Source: Thermoplasmata archaeon
GTDB taxonomy: Archaea > Thermoplasmatota > Thermoplasmata > Lutacidiplasmatales > UBA184
NCBI GenBank assembly: GCA_030039135.1
Contig: JASHQN010000136.1
Span: 1 to 5,168 of the forward strand
Direction of reading: 5' to 3'
DNA: 5,168 bases
Shown here: piece by piece, positions 1 through 5,168 of the stretch
How the letters are laid out: every line of letters starts with the position of its first letter
How positions within the stretch are numbered: position 1 is the first letter of the stretch
Notes under the pieces: generated by a model
What the model was told of the DNA's origin: nothing
Database searches by the model: none
Seen by the model: the letters and a program-made list of their open reading frames with translations, nothing else
Program-made: the position numbers and the translations under genes

Positions 1-999
1 GCCAACAACTTCACGGCCGAGAGTCCCGTGCTGGACTACGCGGTGCTCGTCGGACCGTCGGTAGACAGCCTCGTGGCCTCCCCCGCCACGGTTGACCTCG
101 GAGGCTCGACGATCTTCACCGCGACCGGCGTTTCCGGTGGGACGGGCTCCTACCGCTTCGCGTGGTCGGGCCTCCCGCCGGGATGTGCGTCCCGGAACGA
201 GAGCTCGCTCTCGTGCGGCCCCTCCGCCGCGGGCCGGTGGAACGTGACGCTGACCGTGACCGACACCGACGGCGGAACGGCGGAGCGGACGGTCGCGTTC
301 GTCGCCTATCCGGATCTCGCGATCGGCGAGCTCGTGGCCACTCCCGGCAGCGTCGACGTGGGGCAGGCCGCACGATTCACAGCAGAGAACGTTACTGGGG
401 GCTCCGGGGACGTCGGGTACGACTGGGCCGGACTCCCGGCCGGATGCGCCGGGACCGATGAGGCGACCGTCTCCTGCCCGACGCTCGACCCCGCCACGGT
501 GCTCGTCAACCTCACCGTAACCGACTCCGACCAGGGCTCCGCGAACCGCTCGGTGAGCCTCACCATCGACCCCGATCCGACGATCGCGGAGTTCGAGAGC
601 AGCCGGCAGACCCTCTCTCCCGGGCAGTCGTTCGCCCTCACGGTGACCGTCGAAGGGGGAGCGGCTCCGCTGGTCTACCAGTACTCCGGGCTCCCGCCGG
701 GGTGCTCGTCGGCCGATCTTCCCTCGCTCTCCTGTGCTCCCCAAGACGCCGGGATGTTCACGATCACGGTCGACGTCACCGATGCGAACGGGATCTCGGC
801 CAACTCGACGGCGCGCGTCGCCGTTGCGAGCCCCTCGTCCGGGCCCGGGCCCTCGCCGGGGCCCGCCGTACCGGAGGAGTACCTCCTCCTCGCAGTCGTG
901 GCGGTCGTCGGCGCCGGCGTGGCCGCGGCGGCGCTGGCAGGTCGCAAGAGCCGAAGGGAACGCCGCCTCCGCACGGAGGGGCGTCAGCAGGAACCTTAA
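1..999 (+). CDS. Tail-anchored extracellular Ig/PKD-like repeat protein (5' partial)
   Basis: The reading frame is already open at base 1, so the true start lies outside the window; the GTG at 28 is not a credible start because it falls inside the end of a repeat. The visible 332 residues contain the end of one repeat and then three beta-rich repeats of about 86 residues. Each carries a GLPPGC or GLPAGC motif and a second Cys ten residues later, then a V-T-V-T-D-type strand typical of PKD/Ig-like folds. A Gly/Pro/Ser linker (about 829-876) leads to one hydrophobic helix (about 883-939, LLLAVVAVVGAGVAAAALA) and a tail rich in Arg/Lys. This indicates an outward-facing protein held by a C-terminal anchor. 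There are seven N-x-S/T sequons (e.g. NES, NVT, NLT, NRS), which suits archaeal surface glycoproteins. The classic PKD WDFGDG motif is absent, so the fold name is approximate. The role (adhesion, cell coat, or stalk for an N-terminal enzyme) cannot be decided without the missing part. Confidence 0.85.
   Translation, partial: ANNFTAESPVLDYAVLVGPSVDSLVASPATVDLGGSTIFTATGVSGGTGSYRFAWSGLPPGCASRNESSLSCGPSAAGRWNVTLTVTDTDGGTAERTVAFVAYPDLAIGELVATPGSVDVGQAARFTAENVTGGSGDVGYDWAGLPAGCAGTDEATVSCPTLDPATVLVNLTVTDSDQGSANRSVSLTIDPDPTIAEFESSRQTLSPGQSFALTVTVEGGAAPLVYQYSGLPPGCSSADLPSLSCAPQDAGMFTITVDVTDANGISANSTARVAVASPSSGPGPSPGPAVPEEYLLLAVVAVVGAGVAAAALAGRKSRRERRLRTEGRQQEP
61..825 (+). repeat. Three tandem ~86-residue Ig/PKD-like protein repeats
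   Basis: The units are approximately 61-312, 316-570 and 580-825. The GLPxGC motifs begin 87 and 86 residues apart, and in every unit the second Cys lies exactly ten residues after the first (C..C ending in SLSC, TVSC, SLSC). Each unit opens with a P-x-x-V/L-x-x-G segment and closes with a TD-x-x-G-x-(S/T)-A segment. DNA identity between units is not obvious by eye, so these are old, diverged duplications and not recent copies. The first 20 residues of the window look like the end of a preceding unit, so the array probably continues upstream. Confidence 0.8.
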
Positions 1000-1001
1000 G
1001 C
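993..1001 (+). promoter_or_regulatory. Candidate TATA-like promoter element for the acetyltransferase gene
   Basis: ACCTTAAGC is an AT-richer patch in very GC-rich DNA. It sits about 20-27 bases before the ATG at 1021 and follows a purine-rich GGAA that could serve as a BRE. Archaeal TATA boxes are usually centred about 26 bases before transcription starts, so initiation would fall at or next to the ATG and give a leaderless mRNA. No GGAGG-like sequence precedes the ATG, which agrees with this. The element contains the TAA stop of the upstream gene, so part of its base composition is explained by that stop. This is inference from position only. Confidence 0.4.
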
Positions 1002-1020
1002 GGCCTCGGCTCAGCTCTCC

Positions 1021-1857
1021 ATGGCCGATCCCGTGGAGGACCAAGAAGCGGCCGACGCGCTCCAGTCGGAGCGCCAGTTCGTCCTCGCGCTCGGCGGCTT
1101 CGCGCTCGATATCGCCGGCGCGACGCTCGTCACGCATGAGAAGCTCCCGGTCCCTCGCTTCAACTTCGTCGAGGTCGGCCGGGTCTCCCCCGAACGCCAG
1201 ACGGCGTTCTTCGAGCGGGCGCTCGATCACTACTTCCAGCGGGCGCTCCGGCCCACGTTCCGCCTTCGCCCGCCGGTGCCGTCGCACCTGGACCGAGGGC
1301 TGCGAAGCTTCGGCTACCGGCCCCGTCCGGACCCCCTGGTCCTGCTCGGTGGCTCGGGCGGACGATCGGGAGCCGGGAGCGCCCGCTACACCGTGCGCGT
1401 GGCCGACCGGTCCGAACTCGATCTCGTGGCGTCGTTCTGGACCTCGGAGCGCGAACGGCCCGAGTTCCGGTCCGCGCTCGACACGGCATGGAGTCATCCG
1501 AATCCGGAGGAGAGGCTGCAGCCGGTCCTCGCTCGCGATGGCGAACGAGTCGTCGCCGCCGCCCTCGTCTACCGATACGGGGCCGCAGCGGGCCTCTTCG
1601 CCGTTGCCACCCAGCCGGAGGCTCGGGGCCGGGGCGCGGCCTCGGACTTGGTCCGCGGGGTCCTCGCGCAGGAACTGGCCGGGCCCGGGGCGCGATACTG
1701 GATCACGGCCGACTCCCCTCGGCTCCGCGCGCGGCTGGAACTGCTCGGTTTCCGGCCGCTCGTCTCGTTCGACCAGTACGAGCTCCCGCCGGACGCCGTC
1801 CTCGCGATGCCCCCGTTAGGTCCGGCGGGCCCGCCGCGGTGGCGCCCTCCCCGGTGA
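1021..1857 (+). CDS. GNAT-family N-acetyltransferase with an additional N-terminal domain
   Basis: This 278-residue protein probably transfers an acetyl group from acetyl-CoA to an unknown acceptor in the cytoplasm. The C-terminal half (about 122-255) has GNAT features: a YTVRVADRSELD first strand, a strand plus loop FAVATQPEARGRGAASDLV with the CoA-binding R-x-x-G-x-A signature (R202, G205, A207), and a late LLGFRPL segment like the usual closing GNAT element. The N-terminal 110 residues lack a clear CoA loop but run through FNFVEVGRV, a helix, and LRSFGYRPRPDPLVLL, which resembles the 'GF' ending of a GNAT unit. A tandem GNAT with a degenerate first half is therefore possible. The last 20 residues are Pro/Arg/Gly rich and probably disordered. 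ATG 1021 is the first start codon after the in-frame stop at 997-999. The gene may be leaderless. Neighbours do not indicate the substrate: the surface-protein gene ends 21 bases upstream and the next gene converges on it. The GNAT call is fairly firm; the specificity is unknown. Confidence 0.75.
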   Translation: MADPVEDQEAADALQSERQFVLALGGFALDIAGATLVTHEKLPVPRFNFVEVGRVSPERQTAFFERALDHYFQRALRPTFRLRPPVPSHLDRGLRSFGYRPRPDPLVLLGGSGGRSGAGSARYTVRVADRSELDLVASFWTSERERPEFRSALDTAWSHPNPEERLQPVLARDGERVVAAALVYRYGAAAGLFAVATQPEARGRGAASDLVRGVLAQELAGPGARYWITADSPRLRARLELLGFRPLVSFDQYELPPDAVLAMPPLGPAGPPRWRPPR

Positions 1858-1891
1858 GCGGGCCCCGGGAACCCTGCGCTCCGGCGCGCGT

Positions 1892-4228
1892 TCAGGCGAG
1901 CCCGCGCAGGCTCTGGAGCTTCATGCGCTGCTCGAGAGAGGCGATCGTCCGGATCGTCGCGAGGACCGTGTCCGCGTTGAGCGAGATCGAGTCGATCCCC
2001 TGGCGGACGAGGAACTCCGCGAACTCGGGGTAGACGCTCGGGCCCTGTCCGCAGATCCCGACCGTCCGCCCTTCCGCGTGCGCGCCCTCGATCAGCAGCT
2101 GGATCGCCCGGAGTACCGCAGGGTCCCGCTCGTCGAAGTACCCCATCCGCCCGAGCGTCTCGGAATCGCGGTCGGCGCCCAGCACGAGCTGGGTGAGGTC
2201 GTTCGATCCGATCGAGAATCCGTCGCAGTGCTTCGAGAACTCGCGCGCGAGGAGCACGGTCGACGGCACCTCGGCCATCAGATAGAGCTGGAAGTCCCGG
2301 GAGCGCCGGAGGCCCTGGGCCCGCATCATCTCGGCGATCTCCTCGAGCTCCCAGGTGTTCCGGACGAACGGGAGCATCACCATCGCGTTCTTGAGCCCCA
2401 TCTCGGTCCGCACCCGGTGGATCGCCTCGAGCTCGCAGAGGAACGCCGGTCGGTAGACCGGGGAGATGTACCGGGAGCAACCGCGCCAGCCGATCATCGG
2501 GTTCTCTTCACCGGGCTCGAACTCCTCTCCTCCGGGCATGCCCCGGTACTCGTTCGTCTTGAAGTCGGACGTCCGGATGATCACCGGCCGCGGATGGAAC
2601 GCCTGGCAGACCTTTCCGATCCCGTCGGCGAGCCGCTTGACGAGCTCGTCCTTGCGCCCCTTCTTGAGCAGCGCGAGGGGATGCTCGCGCACGTGCGCGG
2701 TGAAGATGAACTCGATCCGCAGGAGACCGACACCCGACACGGGCAGCCGCGCGTACTCCTCGGCCTTCTCGGGGACCCCCACGTTCACGTAGATCTTCGT
2801 CGCGGTCACGGGGGCGAGGTCGTGCAGGTGCGCGACCGGGCCTGTCGCGGTGGGAGCCGCGAGGGGCGCGCCCGCCGCCTTAGCCGTCCGCACGGCGCCT
2901 CGGTAGACCATGCCGGTTTTCCCGTCGACCGTGATCTCTTCCCCTTCGGTGATCCGCTGCGTCGCTTCCCGCGTCCCGACGACACAGGGAACGCCGAGCT
3001 CCCGGGACACGATCGCGGCGTGGCACGTCATCCCTCCCTCGTCGGTGACGATCGCCGACGCCTGCGACATCGCCGGAACCATGTCCGGCGTGGTCATCGT
3101 GGTGACGAGCACCTCGCCGGCCTTGAGTTTGTCCATGTCCGCGGCGCCCGTGAGGATCCGGGCAATGCCCACCGCGACGCCCGGGCTCGCGCCGAACCCT
3201 CGGAGGATCGGTTTCTCCTCGCCCGGCGCCGCCGGGGCTTCGGGCGGCCGAGCCGGGCCGGGAGCCGTCGAGGTGGGGATCGTCGTCACGGGCCTCGCCT
3301 GCACGACATAGAGCGTGTTCGCATCCCCGCACCACTCCACGTCCATCGGCCGGCGGTAGTGCGACTCGATGAGCCGGGCCAGCGACACGAGCCGCGCCAG
3401 ACGATGGTCCGGTAGCTTCTGGAGCTTTCGCTCATCGGCCGGGATCTCCTCCCTACGGTTGCCGCCTGATTCGGCCCGCACGAGCCGAACCTTTTGCTCG
3501 GATATCTGCTTGTGGACGATCTTCAGGGTCGCTCCGTCGACGACGTAGTGGTCCGGCGTGACCTCCCCACCCACGATGGCTTCGCCGAGCCCCCAGCCGG
3601 CCTCGACGATCATGTGGTTCTCTCCCGTGTTCGGGTCGCGGGTGAACAGGATCCCGCTCACGGTCGCGTCGACCATCTTCTGGATCAGCACCGCGAGCTT
3701 CACCGTCGAGTGATCGAACCCCTTGCGCTGCCGGTAGACGAGCACGCGGGGCGTGAACAGCGAACCCCAGCACTTGCGGATCGCGACCAGGATCTGGTCG
3801 ACCCCGGCGACGTTGAGGTACGTGTCCTGGAGGCCCGCGAACGAGGCGCCTTCCAAGTCCTCCGCCGTCGCGCTCGAGCGCACCGCCGAGTATCGGACAC
3901 CGTGCTGGCGGACGAACCGGTCGTACGCCTCCGTGAGGGTCGTGCGCATCTCCTTTGGGAAATCCGTCTCCTCGAAGGCAGAGCGGATGCGGCGCGACGC
4001 CGCCTCGAGCGACCCGGCGTCGTCGATCTTGGCCTCGGCGAGCGCCGCGGGGATCTCCGTCTTGAGAGGCGTCGCGTCGACGAACGCCTGGTAGGCCTCC
4101 GTGGTCACGACATAGCCGGGCGGGATGGGAAGCCCCTCCCGGATCAGCTCGCCGAGCTTCCCCGCCTTGCCGCCGACGAGGGGGAGGTCGCTCTCGGAGA
4201 CGTCCTGAAGGTCGACGATGTAGCCCAT
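1892..4228 (-). CDS. ppsA: Phosphoenolpyruvate synthase (pyruvate, water dikinase)
   Basis: The enzyme converts pyruvate, ATP and water to phosphoenolpyruvate, AMP and phosphate, the entry step of gluconeogenesis in the cytoplasm. At 778 residues it is full length (E. coli PpsA has 792). An N-terminal PPDK-type ATP-binding domain (about 15-315) shows LVGGKAGKLGEL, RSSATAEDL (R117 onward), ILFTRDP and a closing VQARPVT. A swivelling phosphohistidine domain (about 340-445) carries GGMTCHAAIVSRELGVPCVVG, with H403 as the expected phosphorylated residue. A C-terminal TIM barrel (about 478-770) holds GVGLLRIEFIF, IIRTSDFKTNEYRG, EENPMIGWRG, MAEVPS, GSNDLTQ and GICGQGPS, with C726 matching the catalytic acid Cys of the family. 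All key residues are present. Pro/Ala-rich linkers (about 318-338 and 450-466) join the domains. The start MGYIVDLQDVSESDLPLVGG is the usual family beginning and is supported by a Shine-Dalgarno sequence nine bases upstream. The gene follows Trm5 by 6 bases and is probably its operon partner. Confidence 0.97.
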   Translation of the reverse strand: MGYIVDLQDVSESDLPLVGGKAGKLGELIREGLPIPPGYVVTTEAYQAFVDATPLKTEIPAALAEAKIDDAGSLEAASRRIRSAFEETDFPKEMRTTLTEAYDRFVRQHGVRYSAVRSSATAEDLEGASFAGLQDTYLNVAGVDQILVAIRKCWGSLFTPRVLVYRQRKGFDHSTVKLAVLIQKMVDATVSGILFTRDPNTGENHMIVEAGWGLGEAIVGGEVTPDHYVVDGATLKIVHKQISEQKVRLVRAESGGNRREEIPADERKLQKLPDHRLARLVSLARLIESHYRRPMDVEWCGDANTLYVVQARPVTTIPTSTAPGPARPPEAPAAPGEEKPILRGFGASPGVAVGIARILTGAADMDKLKAGEVLVTTMTTPDMVPAMSQASAIVTDEGGMTCHAAIVSRELGVPCVVGTREATQRITEGEEITVDGKTGMVYRGAVRTAKAAGAPLAAPTATGPVAHLHDLAPVTATKIYVNVGVPEKAEEYARLPVSGVGLLRIEFIFTAHVREHPLALLKKGRKDELVKRLADGIGKVCQAFHPRPVIIRTSDFKTNEYRGMPGGEEFEPGEENPMIGWRGCSRYISPVYRPAFLCELEAIHRVRTEMGLKNAMVMLPFVRNTWELEEIAEMMRAQGLRRSRDFQLYLMAEVPSTVLLAREFSKHCDGFSIGSNDLTQLVLGADRDSETLGRMGYFDERDPAVLRAIQLLIEGAHAEGRTVGICGQGPSVYPEFAEFLVRQGIDSISLNADTVLATIRTIASLEQRMKLQSLRGLA

Positions 4229-4234
4229 CGTGCG

Positions 4235-5168
4235 TCACTCCTCCGCTCGGTGGGCGAGGACGTAGGCGACGAGATCGGAGGCCGGCGAGTAGGGATGGAC
4301 CACGTGGCGGTCGACCACGGTCCATTCGGCTGGACGACCGAGCGACCCCACGATGCTCCCTCCCCGGACCTCGGACTCCGCGCGCGAGGTCACCTCGTAA
4401 TAGTACAGCCGCCCCGAAGGGGTGACCGTGCGTGCCACCGAGGGTAGGTACTTAATCCCTTCGTGGGGAAGATTGAGGATCACGCGCTCGACGGGCGGCG
4501 CGGTCGCGGCGAACTCCCGGACGTCGGCGACGAGGGGGGCCACCCGGTCGGCGAAGGCTCGGCGCTTCAAGGTATCGCGCAGGAGCGCTACCGCGTCGGC
4601 GTTCGAGTCCACGGCGGTGATACGCGCTGCTCGACCGTCGCGGGCGATAGTGACCGCGAACGGCCCGACCCCGCAGCAGAGGTCGTAGACCCGGTCTCCC
4701 TCGGCGATCTCGCTCGCGACACGCGAATGCTCGTGCGCGAGCCGCGGAGAGAAGTAGGCGCGCTCGAGGTCGACCTCGAAGTCGATCCCGTTTTCGCGGT
4801 GCCGCGTCCGCCATCCTCCGGAGCCGGCGAGCACCTCGAGCGATCGTCGCCGGGCGGTCCCCTTCACGCCCCGGTCGTTCCCGACGATCCGTGCGCCGGG
4901 CACGAACTCGAGGAGCGCCTCTCCGATCTCGTGCGCCCGAGGGGTGAGCTGTGCCGGCACTCGGACCAGCACGACGTCCCCGATCACGTCGAACGAATGC
5001 GGAAGCCGGGCCCGCTCGCGGGCCTCCCCCGCGACCAGATCCCGGTAGTCGAGAACCCTCGCCGGTGCGGCCTCGGCGAAGTCGCGGACGGCCACCTCGC
5101 CCAGGTCGGGCGGCACCTCGCCGTCGTCCACGAGCGGCAGGACTACGTGGTCCGCCTCCTCGAAGATC
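4235..5168 (-). CDS. trm5: Archaeal-type Trm5, tRNA (guanine37-N1)-methyltransferase (5' partial)
   Basis: The enzyme uses S-adenosylmethionine to methylate N1 of G37, next to the anticodon, which prevents +1 frameshifting; in archaea the product can also be the first intermediate of wyosine synthesis. The visible 310 residues run off the right edge. The GTG at 5129-5131 is in frame but unlikely as the start, because the preceding codons (IFEEADHVVLPL) align with the D1 domain of Methanocaldococcus Trm5 (there ITSEGNYLYLPI). Numbered from that GTG, the D2 part has HSFDVIGDVVLVRVP (45-59) and RRRSLEVLAG (94-103). The Rossmann domain has YFSPRLAHE (126-134), matching Mj Tyr177 to Glu185, then motif I DLCCGVGP (150-157), acidic AVDSN (173-177), and the catalytic NLP motif at 220-222 (Mj Asn265-Pro267). 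It ends with a YYYEV strand and HPYSPASDLVAYVL. Motif I has Cys-Cys where many homologues have Phe-Ala. Taw2 is a related alternative, but the YFSPR...E plus NLP set favours Trm5. ppsA follows 6 bases downstream. Confidence 0.92.
   Translation of the reverse strand, partial: IFEEADHVVLPLVDDGEVPPDLGEVAVRDFAEAAPARVLDYRDLVAGEARERARLPHSFDVIGDVVLVRVPAQLTPRAHEIGEALLEFVPGARIVGNDRGVKGTARRRSLEVLAGSGGWRTRHRENGIDFEVDLERAYFSPRLAHEHSRVASEIAEGDRVYDLCCGVGPFAVTIARDGRAARITAVDSNADAVALLRDTLKRRAFADRVAPLVADVREFAATAPPVERVILNLPHEGIKYLPSVARTVTPSGRLYYYEVTSRAESEVRGGSIVGSLGRPAEWTVVDRHVVHPYSPASDLVAYVLAHRAEE
4238..4244 (-). promoter_or_regulatory. Shine-Dalgarno sequence of ppsA within the end of trm5
   Basis: On the minus strand GGAGGAG ends nine bases before the ppsA ATG (4226-4228), a near-ideal match to the CCUCC end of 16S rRNA. 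It is formed by the last two Glu codons of the upstream gene plus the preceding base. Ribosomes finishing Trm5 would release 6 bases before the ppsA start, so translational coupling is plausible. There is no room for a separate promoter in the gap. Confidence 0.75.

Noticed and set aside
28..30. GTG as the start of the surface protein
   Set aside because: The frame is open to base 1 and the upstream codons read as the end of a preceding repeat, so the protein is truncated by the window edge.
841..852. Perfect 12-base palindrome GGGCCCGGGCCC
   Set aside because: It is fully explained by Gly and Pro codons of the linker before the membrane helix; no partner site or regulatory context was seen.
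734..1819. A 361-residue plus-strand open frame in another phase
   Set aside because: It crosses both the surface-protein and acetyltransferase genes, and its product is an Arg/Ser/Pro-rich low-complexity sequence, a typical out-of-frame reading of GC-rich genes.
1856..1881. Possible hairpin (GAGCG...CGCTC) between the convergent genes, considered as a terminator
   Set aside because: The stem is only five pairs with a 16-base loop in GC-rich sequence where such matches are common, and neither strand has the T-run expected of archaeal termination.
1569..2480. A 303-residue minus-strand open frame overlapping the ppsA 3' end and the acetyltransferase gene
   Set aside because: It reads ppsA in the wrong phase and continues antisense to the acetyltransferase; its composition is Arg/Gly/Pro/Ala rich with no motif.
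2078..3415. A 445-residue open frame on the plus strand opposite ppsA
   Set aside because: It is antisense to a clear, complete PEP synthase. Its product is rich in Arg, Asp, Glu, His and Gly with no recognisable motif, as expected of a shadow frame in GC-rich DNA with strong third-position bias.
3494..4447. A 317-residue plus-strand open frame spanning the trm5-ppsA junction
   Set aside because: It is antisense to two well-supported genes, with Arg/Asp/Glu/Leu-rich composition, no domain signal and no upstream start signals.
4448..4457. AT-rich patch (minus strand GGATTAAGTA) as a promoter for ppsA
   Set aside because: It lies inside trm5, encodes the IKYL segment just after the catalytic NLP motif, and is about 220 bases from the ppsA start, too far for a core promoter.

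Overview
The window looks like ordinary chromosome from a GC-rich archaeon. The strongest taxonomic evidence is the gene at the right edge, an archaeal-type Trm5 tRNA methyltransferase with an N-terminal D1-like region. Two further signs agree: a tail-anchored surface protein built from Cys-paired Ig/PKD-like repeats and rich in N-glycosylation sequons, and a gene start preceded by a TATA-like element instead of a ribosome binding site. Such repeat proteins combined with high GC recall uncultivated Thermoplasmatota known from metagenomes. That placement is an inference from memory and was not tested.

Layout. Positions 1-999 (+) hold the 3' part of a large extracellular repeat protein: the end of one repeat, three complete repeats, a Gly/Pro linker, one membrane helix and a basic tail. 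After 21 bases, 1021-1857 (+) encodes a GNAT-type acetyltransferase whose N-terminal half looks like a second, degenerate GNAT or unrecognised domain. A 34-base gap separates it from the convergent minus-strand pair. That pair is phosphoenolpyruvate synthase (complete, 778 aa, 1892-4228) and, upstream of it, Trm5 (4235 to beyond the right edge, 5' end missing). The Trm5 stop and the PEP synthase start are 6 bases apart, and the PEP synthase Shine-Dalgarno sequence lies in the last Trm5 codons. The two are therefore very probably co-transcribed.

Function. PEP synthase feeds pyruvate into gluconeogenesis. Trm5 methylates G37 of tRNAs to hold the reading frame. They share no pathway, so their pairing looks like housekeeping operon packing. 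The surface protein and the acetyltransferase may be expressed separately, because the second has its own candidate promoter. No RNA gene, insertion sequence, CRISPR array, attachment site or origin was seen, and there is no gene-free stretch longer than 34 bases. I found no convincing new multi-gene system. The most noteworthy items are the Cys-paired repeat architecture, the promoter overlapping a stop codon, and the two contrasting translation-start modes.
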